Below are positions 7,907-16,429 of a stretch of 64,000 nucleotides of DNA, piece by piece (position 1 is the first letter of the stretch; each line of letters starts with the position of its first letter). Source of the DNA: Actinomycetota bacterium. Its GTDB lineage: Bacteria; Actinomycetota; Thermoleophilia; Gaiellales; Gaiellaceae. Under the pieces are notes generated by a model that saw nothing but the letters and a program-made list of their open reading frames with translations, was not told where the DNA came from and made no database searches. The stretch lies in the NCBI GenBank assembly GCA_005884005.1, contig VAWI01000015.1:21168-85167 (forward strand). The letters are read 5' to 3'. The translations under genes and the position numbers were made by a program.

Positions 7907-8563
7907 GTGCCTCTTCCGATCGACAGGCCGAAGAAGATCGTCTGCGTCGGCCTGAACTACCGCGACCACGCCGAGGAGCAGGGCACGGAGCTGCCCGAGG
8001 CGCCGCTGCTGTTCGCGAAGTGGCCGAACACGCTGATCGGCCCGGGCGAGCCGATCGTGATCCCGCCCATCACGAAGCAGGTCGACTACGAGGCCGAGCT
8101 CGGCGTGGTGATCGGCCGACGCGTCCGCGGCACCTCAGCGGAGAACGCGCTCGATGCAGTCGCCGGCTACCTCTGCCTGAACGACGTCTCGGCGCGCGAC
8201 CTGCAGTTCTCGGATGGGCAGTGGGTGCGGGGCAAGTCGCTCGACACTTTCTGCCCGGTTGGGCCGGCTCTCATCCCCGCAGCCGACGTTCCGGATCCGC
8301 AGGCGCTCGCGATTCGCGCGCTTGTTAACGGCGAGGCGCTGCAGGACTCGAGCACCTCGAACATGATCTTCTCGGTCGCCGAGATCGTCGCGCACACCAG
8401 TCAGGCGATCACGCTGGAGCCGGGAGACCTCATCGCGACGGGCACTCCGGCCGGCGTGGGCGCGTTCCGCGATCCGCAGGTCTGGCTCCGACCGGGCGAC
8501 GAGGTGACGATCGAAATCGAAGGCGTGGGGGCCTTGACGAACCCCGTGCGCGCAGCGGAATAG
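7907..8563 (+). CDS. fumarylacetoacetate hydrolase family protein
   Basis: This 218-residue protein has the FAH-family fold core: GLNYRDHAEE near the N-terminus, metal-ligand motif DYEAELGVVIG (two Glu), NDVSARDLQF with the third acidic ligand, and GKSLDTFCPVGP. The family includes acylpyruvases, 2-hydroxyhepta-2,4-diene-1,7-dioate isomerases and oxaloacetate decarboxylases; all act on 2-oxo acids with a divalent metal. GTG 7907 lies 11 nt after lutC, in the same operon, so it may act on a ring-cleavage or 2-oxo-acid product of the hydroxylase pathway. The exact reaction cannot be assigned. Confidence 0.88.
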   Translation: MPLPIDRPKKIVCVGLNYRDHAEEQGTELPEAPLLFAKWPNTLIGPGEPIVIPPITKQVDYEAELGVVIGRRVRGTSAENALDAVAGYLCLNDVSARDLQFSDGQWVRGKSLDTFCPVGPALIPAADVPDPQALAIRALVNGEALQDSSTSNMIFSVAEIVAHTSQAITLEPGDLIATGTPAGVGAFRDPQVWLRPGDEVTIEIEGVGALTNPVRAAE

Positions 8564-8571
8564 GAGGAGCG

Positions 8572-8865
8572 ATGGCGTACTGCCTGGCCGTGAAGTGGAC
8601 GATCAAGAAGGGCGAGCTCGACGCCGTCCTCGCGGCGCTGCGGCCCCTGACCGAGGCGTCGCGGCAGGAGCCCGGCTGCCTGCTCTACCAGGCGCATCGC
8701 GATCCCGAGAACGAGAACGTCCTCTTTCTCTACGAGCAGTATCTGGACGAGACCGCGTACCAGGCGCACGCGGACTCGGAGCACTTCAAGACCTACGCGC
8801 TCGAGGACATCTTCCCGCGCCGCGAGAGCGCCGAGCGCGCCGCTTACGAGACCTTCCAGCCCTAG
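8572..8865 (+). CDS. antibiotic biosynthesis monooxygenase (ABM) domain protein
   Basis: This 97-residue protein has one ferredoxin-like ABM domain (YCLAVKWTIKKGELDAVLAAL at the start, PGCLLYQAHRDPENENVLFLYEQY in the centre, FKTYALEDIFP at the end). Relatives such as YgiN are quinol monooxygenases, while others are only structural dimers. A strong GGAGGAG precedes ATG 8572, 9 nt after the FAH gene. It is the last gene of the plus-strand hydroxylase operon, and its end overlaps the end of the converging epimerase gene by 4 nt. Confidence 0.85.
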   Translation: MAYCLAVKWTIKKGELDAVLAALRPLTEASRQEPGCLLYQAHRDPENENVLFLYEQYLDETAYQAHADSEHFKTYALEDIFPRRESAERAAYETFQP

Positions 8866-9782
8866 CGGGAGCGGAACAACTCGACCGTCTCGCGCACCCC
8901 CTGCGCGAGCGGCGTCACCGGCATGGGGAAGCCGCAGGTCGCGAACTCCTCCGGGAACGGCAGCGCGACGTCGTCGTATCCGATCTGCGCGCCGGGAACT
9001 TCCGTCTCGATCGCGGCGACGACCTCGCTCATCAACATCGTCTCGCCCGAAATGTTGTAGACCGGCGCGCCGTCGGCCGCGGCTCGCGCCGCGTCGACGA
9101 ACGCGCGCGCGGCATCGGGCGCGTAGTTGAACGTCGAGCGGCTCGACCAGGCGATCGTGTACGGCTCGCCGCGAACGGCTGCCGCCATGGCGAGCGTCGG
9201 GCCGGCTGTCATGCCGGTGTCGCGCCCAGGCCCGTAGACGATGTACGGGCGGAGGCCGATGCTTGGCAGGCGGTCCTCGGACCAGTAGACACGGGCCGTG
9301 CCCTCGTTGGCGAGCTTGTGCACCCCGTAGAGAGTCGTCGGGTGGCCGACCGCGGACTCGTCCCGCGTCGCGGTGTCGGCATCGACAAGGTCGTAGACCG
9401 CGGCCGAACTCGCGTACGCGAGGCCCGCGATACGCTCGCGCCGCTGCTTCACCGCCTCGAAGACGTTCGTCGTCCCGACGACGTTGACGAGAGCGCCGCG
9501 CGATGGGTCGGCGCGCGCGAGCGGGATCAGCAACGCGGCGAGGTGGACGACGTGCGTTACCTCGTGCTCGTCCAGCGAGCGTCCGAGCCCGGCGAGGTCG
9601 GTCACGTCTCCGCGAACGCACGTGACGCGTTCGAGCTCGTCCGGATTCATGATCAGGCGGAGCCGCGAGACGTCGTCCCCGAGGTCGAACGTAGTGACCG
9701 AAGCGCCCTCGCGCACGAGCGTACGCACGATCCAGGCGCCGATGCACCCCAGCGCCCCGGTGACGAGCCAGGACTCGCTCAC
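8862..9782 (-). CDS. NAD-dependent epimerase/dehydratase family (extended SDR)
   Basis: This 306-residue protein has the Rossmann start LVTGALGCIGAWIV (residues 6-19), the active-site pair in YGVHKLANE, and SSAAVY and PYIVYGPGR segments. This is the extended short-chain dehydrogenase family, which includes sugar-nucleotide epimerases, uronate dehydrogenases and sugar-acid dehydrogenases. It lies last in a coupled operon with a KdaD-like dehydratase and an aldehyde dehydrogenase, so a sugar or sugar-acid oxidation role is more likely than nucleotide-sugar synthesis (inference). GTG 9782 overlaps the aldehyde dehydrogenase stop by 4 nt. Confidence 0.85.
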   Translation of the reverse strand: MSESWLVTGALGCIGAWIVRTLVREGASVTTFDLGDDVSRLRLIMNPDELERVTCVRGDVTDLAGLGRSLDEHEVTHVVHLAALLIPLARADPSRGALVNVVGTTNVFEAVKQRRERIAGLAYASSAAVYDLVDADTATRDESAVGHPTTLYGVHKLANEGTARVYWSEDRLPSIGLRPYIVYGPGRDTGMTAGPTLAMAAAVRGEPYTIAWSSRSTFNYAPDAARAFVDAARAAADGAPVYNISGETMLMSEVVAAIETEVPGAQIGYDDVALPFPEEFATCGFPMPVTPLAQGVRETVELFRSR

Positions 9783-11242
9783 ACGTCCTGGTAAACCGTG
9801 ACGACCTCCGTGTAGAACTCGAGCGCCGCCCGACCCTGCTCGTGAGGGCCGAAGCCGGACGCCTTGATGCCGCCGAACGGGACGTGCACCTCGGCGCCGG
9901 CCGTCTGGGAGTTGACGTGCAGGAGACCGGCCTCCGCCTCGTTCGCGAACCGCTGCGCCGCTTCGAGGTTCTGCGTGAAGATGGCCGCGGAGAGGCCGAA
10001 CTCGACGGCGTTCGCCCGGCGCAGCCCTTCGTCGAGGTCGCCGATTCGGTAGAGCGACGTCACCGGCCCGAACACCTCCTCGCACGACAGGAACGCGTCG
10101 TCGCGGACGCCCTCGAAGACCGTCGGCTCGATCACATACCCGGTCTCGTCGGCGCGCCCGCCGCCGGCGATCACCTCGCCGCCTTCGCTGCGACCGCGCT
10201 CGATCGCCGCCACGATCTCGTCGAACTGCTTCTCGTTCACGATCGGGCCGACCTCGGTCTCGGGATCCCCCGGATCGCCCACCTTTCCGCTCGCAATGCG
10301 GTCGAGCAGCTTCTTCCGGAACGTGTCGTAGACGGAGTCGTGGACGTAGATCCGGCGCGTCGCGGTGCACTTCTGGCCGGCCGACCAGAAGGCTCCGGCA
10401 TACGCGGCCTCGACGGCGGCGTCCATCTTGGCGTCCGCGAGGACGATCAGCGGGTTGTGGCCGCCGAGCTCGAGCTGGACCCGCTTGCCGAGCTTCGTCG
10501 CCTCGTCCCGCACGGACTGGCCGACTGGCACCGAGCCGGTGAACGAGATCGCGCGCACGCGCGGATCGCGGACGATTGCGTTGCCCACCTTCGAGCCCGA
10601 GCCGGTGAGCACGTTCAGCACGCCGGGGGGCAGCCCCGCCTCGGCGAGGCACTCGGCCAGGTGCAGTCCCGTGACGGGCGCGTCCGTGGCGAGCTTCAGC
10701 ACGACCGCGTTGCCGTAGGCGAGAGCAGGCGCCAGCTTCCAGGCTGGAATCGCTGCCGGGAAGTTCCACGGCGTAATCAGCCCGACTACGCCGAGCGGAC
10801 GGCGCATGGTGTAGACCGGCCCGCCGGTCATCGTCTGCTGGGACAGCTCGCCCAGGGGCCGGTAGCCCTCGCCGCCGAAGAAGCGAAGGATCGTGGCTGC
10901 GCGCGCAGCCTCCATCCTGGCCTCGCGCAGCGGCTTTCCCATCTCGCGCGTCATCTCGGACGCGATCTCCTCGACGCGCGTGTCGACGACCTCTGCCGCC
11001 TTGACGAGCAGGTTCCCGCGCTGGGGGGCGGGAGTTGCCGCCCAGCCGGGGAAGGCCTCTCGCGCGGCCGCGACCGCGTCGTCGACGTCGTCGGCGTCGC
11101 AGGCCGGCACGTCGGCCACGACCTCGTCCGGTCGCATCGGGTTCCGCTTCTCGTAGGTCTCGCCGGAGCGGGCGCCACGCCACTCTCCGCCGACGTAGTT
11201 GCCGAGCGTAACTCGGGCTGGAGCTTCGACGGTCTCAGACAT
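9779..11242 (-). CDS. aldehyde dehydrogenase, probably 2,5-dioxopentanoate type
   Basis: This 487-residue NAD(P)-dependent aldehyde dehydrogenase has the ITPWNFP motif (156-162), FTGS (234-237), catalytic E258 in QLELGGHNP and nucleophile C292 in SAGQKCTA. ATG 11242 follows GGAAAGGAG. Directly upstream is a KdaD-like 2-keto-3-deoxy-sugar-acid dehydratase whose expected product is 2-oxoglutarate semialdehyde; members of this family oxidise that to 2-oxoglutarate. That substrate is inferred from context; succinate or other semialdehydes remain possible. Full length and intact. Confidence 0.88.
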   Translation of the reverse strand: MSETVEAPARVTLGNYVGGEWRGARSGETYEKRNPMRPDEVVADVPACDADDVDDAVAAAREAFPGWAATPAPQRGNLLVKAAEVVDTRVEEIASEMTREMGKPLREARMEAARAATILRFFGGEGYRPLGELSQQTMTGGPVYTMRRPLGVVGLITPWNFPAAIPAWKLAPALAYGNAVVLKLATDAPVTGLHLAECLAEAGLPPGVLNVLTGSGSKVGNAIVRDPRVRAISFTGSVPVGQSVRDEATKLGKRVQLELGGHNPLIVLADAKMDAAVEAAYAGAFWSAGQKCTATRRIYVHDSVYDTFRKKLLDRIASGKVGDPGDPETEVGPIVNEKQFDEIVAAIERGRSEGGEVIAGGGRADETGYVIEPTVFEGVRDDAFLSCEEVFGPVTSLYRIGDLDEGLRRANAVEFGLSAAIFTQNLEAAQRFANEAEAGLLHVNSQTAGAEVHVPFGGIKASGFGPHEQGRAALEFYTEVVTVYQDV

Positions 11243-12068
11243 TCGTGCTGCTCCTTTCCTTCGGCAGCAGATCGGCCGCTGCGCGAACCGGATTCTCCAA
11301 GCTACCGATCCCAGAGACGTCGATCAGGACGCGCTGGCCGGGCGCGAGCGCGACGTCGTCCGGCGGCACGAGGCCCGTCCCCGTTAGCAGCACTGTTCCC
11401 GGGGCGACGGGATTGTCGCGCACCAGCCACGACACGAGCTCGTCGAAGGAGCGCTTCATGCGCGCCGTCGACGTCTTGCCCTCCCACACGACGGCGCCGT
11501 CGGCGCCGAAGATGCGGCAATTGATCTCGAACTCGGGCGGCCACTCGTCGGGCGTCACGACGACGGGGCCAAGCGAGCAGGCGCCCGCGAAGACCTTGGC
11601 TTGGGGGAGGTAGAGCGGGTTCGCCCCCTCGATGTCGCGCGACGTGACGTCGTTGCCGGCCGTCGCGCCGACGATGCGCCCGCCGCGCCCGAGCACGAGC
11701 GCCAGCTCCGGCTCGGGCACAGTCCACGTGCTCTCCTCGCGCACGCCGATCGGCTCGCCTGGGCCGACCGTGCGGCGGCCGCCGGCGTCCTTGAGGAAGA
11801 GCTCCGGCCGGTCGGCGTCGTAGACGAGACTGTAGACGTCCTGCACCTGCGTCTCCTCGACGCGAGCTTGGCGGCTCCGCTCGTAGGTGACGCCCGCGCA
11901 CCAGACCTCGGGCGGGTCGAGCGGCAGCGCGAGCCCCTCGGGAAGCGGCGCATCGCCCGCGGGCGCGCCACAGTCCTCGAGCGCCGCGAGCACGTCGTCG
12001 ACCGGCTCGAGGCCTGCCTCGCCGAGCCAGCCACTCCGACCGTCGGCGGTGCGCACCAGCTTCGCCAT
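11235..12068 (-). CDS. KdaD/AraD1-like FAH-family dehydratase
   Basis: This 277-residue protein shows the distinctive signature of the KdaD/AraD1 branch of the FAH superfamily: CAGVTYERSRQARVEET, DVYSLVYDADRPELFLK, the metal-site segment VPEPELALVLG, NDVTSRDIEG and NPLYLPQAKVF. KdaD of Sulfolobus converts 2-keto-3-deoxy-D-arabinonate to 2-oxoglutarate semialdehyde. The dehydrogenase needed for the next step is the next gene (8-nt overlap), which supports the assignment. ATG 12068 shares a base with the upstream SDR stop (TGATG). Confidence 0.85.
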   Translation of the reverse strand: MAKLVRTADGRSGWLGEAGLEPVDDVLAALEDCGAPAGDAPLPEGLALPLDPPEVWCAGVTYERSRQARVEETQVQDVYSLVYDADRPELFLKDAGGRRTVGPGEPIGVREESTWTVPEPELALVLGRGGRIVGATAGNDVTSRDIEGANPLYLPQAKVFAGACSLGPVVVTPDEWPPEFEINCRIFGADGAVVWEGKTSTARMKRSFDELVSWLVRDNPVAPGTVLLTGTGLVPPDDVALAPGQRVLIDVSGIGSLENPVRAAADLLPKERSSTNV

Positions 12069-12787
12069 CAGTAGACCGCGCGGCCGCCCGAGATGTCGTA
12101 GCAGGCGCCGGTCGAGAAGGCCATCTCGTCGCTGGCCAGCCAGCAGACCAGCGCCGCCACCTCTTCCGGGTTTCCGAGCCGGCCGAGCGGGATCCGCTCG
12201 ACCATGTAGTCGACGTGCTCCTTGGCGATCCCTTCCAGAATCGGCGTGTCGATCACCGCAGGCGCGATGCAGTTGACGAGCACGCCGGTACCCGCGAGGT
12301 CCTTCCCGATCGACTTCGTGAAGCCGATCACCGCCGCCTTCGAGCCGGAGTAGGCCGCCGCCTGGGGATTGCCTTCCTTGCCGGCGATGGAGGCAACGTT
12401 GACGATCCGGCCGTAGCCGCGCTCGACCATCACGCGCGCCGCCGCCCGGCAGAACCAGAAGGTGCCGTGTGCGTTGATCGAGAACACGCGTTCCCATTCC
12501 TCGTCGGGGACGTCGAGCGTCCGCAGCGACCGCCCTGGGACGCCGGCGGAGTTGACGAGCACGTCGAGCCCGCCGAGCTCATCGACGACGCGGTCGACGG
12601 CGGCATCGGCGTCGGCCGCCCGTGCGACGTCGCCCTGGATCTCGAGCACGTCTCCGTTGGCCCGCTGGCGGTCGAACACCGCCACGCGGGCGCCACCGTC
12701 GCGAAGCCGCTCGGCGGTCGCCGCCCCGATTCCGCTGGCGCCGCCGGTCACGAGCGCGACCCGGCCCTCGAAGTCGTAGCGGTTCAC
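12068..12787 (-). CDS. short-chain dehydrogenase/reductase
   Basis: This 239-residue classical SDR has the cofactor motif TGGASGIG (14-21), D39 at the end of beta-2 favouring NAD, NSAG (79-82), and catalytic S133, Y146 and K150 (YSGSK). The family oxidises alcohols or sugars. As first gene of the operon with the KdaD-like dehydratase and aldehyde dehydrogenase it may be the sugar 1-dehydrogenase or a sugar-acid dehydrogenase, but the substrate is not shown by sequence. The start is GTG 12787 with no clear Shine-Dalgarno. The divergent diol dehydratase operon begins 25 nt away. Confidence 0.85.
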   Translation of the reverse strand: MNRYDFEGRVALVTGGASGIGAATAERLRDGGARVAVFDRQRANGDVLEIQGDVARAADADAAVDRVVDELGGLDVLVNSAGVPGRSLRTLDVPDEEWERVFSINAHGTFWFCRAAARVMVERGYGRIVNVASIAGKEGNPQAAAYSGSKAAVIGFTKSIGKDLAGTGVLVNCIAPAVIDTPILEGIAKEHVDYMVERIPLGRLGNPEEVAALVCWLASDEMAFSTGACYDISGGRAVY

Positions 12788-12812
12788 AGGCGCGTTCTTA
12801 TCACGCTTCCCG

Positions 12813-13268
12813 ATGGCGTACGCTGACGCTGTGGAGTTCGACCCGACGCGCGACTACCCCCTCGGTCGCCGCCGACCGGACCTGGTAACGACGCCCTCAG
12901 GCCTGCGCCAGGCGGACGTGACGCTTGACGCCCTGCGTGCCGGGACGGTCGACGGGGACGACGTCCGCGCGACCACGGAGACGATCAAGCGACAGGCTGC
13001 CGTGGCCCTCGCGGCGGGGCGGATGCCGCTCGCCGAGAACCTGCTGCGCGCCGCCGAGCTCGCCGCCGTTCCCGCCGACACGGTGCTCGAGATCTATACA
13101 GCGCTGCGCCCGCGCCGCGCTACAGCCGCCGAGCTGGAGGCGTGGGCTGAGCGGCTCGAACGCGAGCTTGCGGCTCCGCGCATGGCCACGTTCGTCCGGG
13201 AGGCGCTCGCGGTCTACGCGCAGCGCGGGCTTCTGGCCGTCCATGAGCGAAGTCCCGCGCAGGTCTGA
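12813..13268 (+). CDS. pduE: diol/glycerol dehydratase small subunit
   Basis: This 151-residue protein matches the small subunit of adenosylcobalamin-dependent diol and glycerol dehydratases: DYPLGRRRPDLVTTPSG near the N-terminus, a central MPLAENLLRAAELAAVP segment, LEIYTALRPRRAT, and FVREALAVYAQRGLL at the C-terminus. The enzyme dehydrates 1,2-diols or glycerol to aldehydes. In known pdu and dha operons the small subunit follows the large and medium genes; here it comes first. ATG 12813 has only a weak site, and the gene overlaps the next by 26 nt. Confidence 0.9.
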   Translation: MAYADAVEFDPTRDYPLGRRRPDLVTTPSGLRQADVTLDALRAGTVDGDDVRATTETIKRQAAVALAAGRMPLAENLLRAAELAAVPADTVLEIYTALRPRRATAAELEAWAERLERELAAPRMATFVREALAVYAQRGLLAVHERSPAQV

Positions 13269-15480
13269 GCGCTTCGTCGCGCGCGAGGCGCGCGAGCTCC
13301 GCAAGGAGCTGCTCATCTCGCCGTGGCCCGAGCTCGGGCTCGTCGCATTCGACGGTCCGAACGATCCCGAGCCCGAGCTCGTCGTGGAGGACGGCCGCGT
13401 CACACGGATTGACGGGCGCGGGCCCGACGAGTTCGACGTCATCGACCACTTCCTCGCCCTGCACGGGCTCGACCTCGACGCCGCTTCCGAAGCGGCCGCG
13501 CTCACGGACGAGGCGCTCGCGCATCAGCTCGTGGACGTCGACGTCCCGCGCGACGAGCTCGTTAGGCTGTCCCGCGGGCTGACGCCGGCCAGGCTCGCGC
13601 GCGTCGTCTCGATGCTCGACCCGGTCGAGCTGATGTTCGCGCTCAAGAAGCTGCGCGCGCGACGGCGGCCCGCCAACCAGGCGCACGTGACGAACCTGAA
13701 GGAGAACCCTGCGCTCCTCGCGGCGGACGCGGCGGAGGCGGCCGCGCGCGGGTTCGCCGAGGTCGAGACGACCGTCGGTGTCGCCCGCTACGCGCCGCTG
13801 AACGCGCTCGCGATTCTGGTCGGGTCGCAGAGCGGCCGCCCGGGCGTGCTCACCCAATGCGCCGTGGAAGAGCGGCGGAACCTTCAGCTCGCGATCCGGG
13901 GCCTCGTCACCTACGCCGAGACGCTCTCGGTCTACGGCACCGAGCCGGTTTTCATCGACGGGGACGACACGCCCTGGTCGAAGGCGCTGCTCGCAGCTGC
14001 GTACGCCTCACGCGGCGTTAAAGTGCGCTTCACCTCCGGCGGCGGCTCCGAGGCGCTGATGGGGCATGCCGAGGGAAAGTCGATGCTCTACCTTGAGGCG
14101 CGCTGTCTCGCGACGATCCGCGCCGCCGGATCCCAGGGGGTCCAGAACGGGTCGATCTCCTGCGTGGCGCTGGCGCTCAGCGTCCCCGGCGGGACGCGTG
14201 AGATTCTCGCCGAGAATGTGCTCGCGGCCTGGCTCGACCTCGAGGTCGCATCGGGAAACGACGCGATCGCCTCGCACTCGGAGATCCGCAAGACGGCGAA
14301 GCTGATGGGCCAGTTCCTGCCCGGCACCGACTTCGTCACCTCCGGCTACTCGGTGATGCCGCGGCGCGACAACACCTTCGGCGGCGGCAACTACGACGCG
14401 GACGACCTCGACGAGTGGCTGACCGTGCAGCGGGACTGGCAGGTGGACGGCGGAATCGAGCCTGTCGGCGAAGAGGAAGTCCTGGGGGTTCGGGGGCGTG
14501 CGGCGACCGCTGTGCAGGCTGTCTTCTCGGCGTTCGGATTCCCGGCGATCTCCGACGAGGAGGTCGAGGCGGCGACGCACGGCTCCGACTCGCGCGACCT
14601 GCCGGACCGCGATCGCGCCGCCGATGTCGCAGCGGCCGACCGGATGCTCGCGGACCGCATCTCCGGCCTCGACGTCGCCCTCGCGCTCGCCGACGCGGGC
14701 TTCGCGGACGTGGCCGAGGCGGTACTCGGGATGCAGCGCCAGCGGATCGCGGCGGACTACCTCCAGACCTCGGCGATTATCGCGCCGGATGGGACGGTCG
14801 AGGCTGCGGTGAACGACCCGAACGAGTACGCCGGGCCGGGGACCGGCTACCGGCTCGAGGGCGATCGCTGGGCGCGCCTCCGCTCGCTGCCGCACGAGCT
14901 CGACCCCCGTGCGCTCGCCAACGGAGGCACCGACGGCGGCCCGCCGCTCCTCGCCGAGCTGGCCCCGGCGGGCCGCGGTGATTCGCCTCGCGAGGTTGTC
15001 GTCGCAGTCGGCCCGGCGTTCGGGGACGGCCTGCGCGAAACGATCAACGGCCTCCGGCACGAGGAGGTGCTCGCCGCGGTCGTCGCGGGCGTCCGCGAGG
15101 GCGGCGCCGAGCCTCGGCTCGTCCGGATCCGCCGTTCGAGCGACGTCGCGTTCATCGCCCACGACGGCGCCCGCCTCTCCGGCTCCGGGGTCGCCGTTGG
15201 GCTGCAGTCCAAAGGCACGGCGGTCATCCACCGCGCCGACCTGCAGCCGCTGGACAACCTGGAGCTGTTCGGGATGGCGCCGCTTTTGACGCTCGCCTCC
15301 TACCGCGCCATCGGCGGCAACGCCGCGGGGTACGCATTCGGAGAGCCAGTGGGGCCGGTGCCGACGGAGCTCGACAACTTCGCGCGCGCGAAGCTGATCG
15401 TGACGACCACGCTGTTGCACGCCCGTGAGACGGCGGCAATCGTCCCGGACGCCCCTGCGATCGACGTCACGCTCGCCTGA
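13243..15480 (+). CDS. diol/glycerol dehydratase, fused large and medium subunits
   Basis: This 745-residue protein joins two normally separate subunits. Residues 1 to about 560 match PduC (ELMFALKKLRARRRPANQAH, the SGGGSEALMGHAEGKSMLYLE stretch, GSQGVQNGSISC, and GPGTGYRLEGDRW at the end). Residues about 566-745 match PduD (VVVAVGPAFGDGLRETING, RRSSDVAFIAHDG, LSGSGVAVGLQSKGT, LDNLELFGMAPLLTL). The cobalamin sits between large and medium subunits, so fusion is structurally reasonable. ATG 13243 lies within pduE. No reactivating-factor genes and no microcompartment shell genes are in the window. Confidence 0.9.
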   Translation: MSEVPRRSERFVAREARELRKELLISPWPELGLVAFDGPNDPEPELVVEDGRVTRIDGRGPDEFDVIDHFLALHGLDLDAASEAAALTDEALAHQLVDVDVPRDELVRLSRGLTPARLARVVSMLDPVELMFALKKLRARRRPANQAHVTNLKENPALLAADAAEAAARGFAEVETTVGVARYAPLNALAILVGSQSGRPGVLTQCAVEERRNLQLAIRGLVTYAETLSVYGTEPVFIDGDDTPWSKALLAAAYASRGVKVRFTSGGGSEALMGHAEGKSMLYLEARCLATIRAAGSQGVQNGSISCVALALSVPGGTREILAENVLAAWLDLEVASGNDAIASHSEIRKTAKLMGQFLPGTDFVTSGYSVMPRRDNTFGGGNYDADDLDEWLTVQRDWQVDGGIEPVGEEEVLGVRGRAATAVQAVFSAFGFPAISDEEVEAATHGSDSRDLPDRDRAADVAAADRMLADRISGLDVALALADAGFADVAEAVLGMQRQRIAADYLQTSAIIAPDGTVEAAVNDPNEYAGPGTGYRLEGDRWARLRSLPHELDPRALANGGTDGGPPLLAELAPAGRGDSPREVVVAVGPAFGDGLRETINGLRHEEVLAAVVAGVREGGAEPRLVRIRRSSDVAFIAHDGARLSGSGVAVGLQSKGTAVIHRADLQPLDNLELFGMAPLLTLASYRAIGGNAAGYAFGEPVGPVPTELDNFARAKLIVTTTLLHARETAAIVPDAPAIDVTLA

Positions 15481-15481
15481 A

Positions 15482-16426
15482 GTGGAGCGCACGCGCGAGT
15501 TCCTCCAGTCGATCGGCCTGCCCGGCGGGGATCTGCACGAGCTGCCGACCTCGGACAAGCGCTTTCCGGACGGCGCGCAATATCGCGTCGAGATTCCGAG
15601 CACCGAAGGCCCACGCGCGCTCGAGGCCGTACTCGACGAGGCGGAACGGCTCGACGTCCGTGTCCATCGCGTCTCACAGGGAAGCGGCGTCTTCATGCTC
15701 TCGGACGCCGAGCTCGACGAGATGGCGAAGCTCGCCGCCGCCGCGACGGTCGAGGTCAGCCTCTTCGCGCGGCCGAACGCAGGCTGGGACATCTCCGCGC
15801 AGACGCGGTCGACCGCCGGCGCGGCGCTCGCGCCGGCGATCCGCGGCGGCGACCAGCTCGTGTACGCCCTGGAGGACATTCGCCGGGCGGCCGCGCACGG
15901 CTTCCGGAGCGTCCTGATCGCGGACCTGGGCCTGCTCGCGAGCTTCGACGCGATGCGCAAGGCTGGAGAGCTGCCGGCGGAAATGCAGGCCAAGGTCTCG
16001 GTCATGCTCCCGGCCGCGAACCCGTCCTCGGCGCGCGTCCTCGCGGATCTCGGCGCCGACACCCTCAACCTCCCGACCGACCTGTCGCTCGACCAGATCG
16101 CCGCCATACGGGCCGCAGTCGACGTGCCGATCGACTTCTACGTCGAGGCCCCCGACAACCTCGGCGGGTTCGTGCGTCTCTACGAGGTGCCGGAGATCGT
16201 GCGCATCGCTGCGCCGGTGTACGTGAAGTTCGGCCTGCGCAACGCGCCGGACGTCTATCCGTCAGGCAGTCATCTGGAGGCGACGGTGGTGGCGCTCTCG
16301 CGCGAACGAGTCCGTCGCGCCCGCCTCGGGCTGGAGCTGCTGGAGCGCGAGTTTCCGGAGGCAGTGACGTCGGAGCTCGGCGCCGCAGGCCTCGCCCTTC
16401 CGGACGTGCTCACCCGGGCGCGTTAG
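15482..16426 (+). CDS. U32-like TIM-barrel protein
   Basis: This 314-residue protein looks like a TIM barrel related to the U32 peptidase-like family. The visible core is the SLFARPNAGWDIS segment, a YALEDIRRAAAHGFRSVLIAD strand-helix, SARVLADLGADTLNLPTDLS, PIDFYVEAPDNLGGFVR and VYVKFGLRNAPDVYPSGSHL. No zinc-binding cysteine cluster is seen. It starts at GTG 15482, one base after the dehydratase stop, and is followed 3 nt later by a Gfo/Idh oxidoreductase, so it belongs to the dehydratase operon. Its reaction is unknown; an aldolase-like or sugar-binding role is possible. Confidence 0.7.
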   Translation: MERTREFLQSIGLPGGDLHELPTSDKRFPDGAQYRVEIPSTEGPRALEAVLDEAERLDVRVHRVSQGSGVFMLSDAELDEMAKLAAAATVEVSLFARPNAGWDISAQTRSTAGAALAPAIRGGDQLVYALEDIRRAAAHGFRSVLIADLGLLASFDAMRKAGELPAEMQAKVSVMLPAANPSSARVLADLGADTLNLPTDLSLDQIAAIRAAVDVPIDFYVEAPDNLGGFVRLYEVPEIVRIAAPVYVKFGLRNAPDVYPSGSHLEATVVALSRERVRRARLGLELLEREFPEAVTSELGAAGLALPDVLTRAR

Positions 16427-16429
16427 CTC

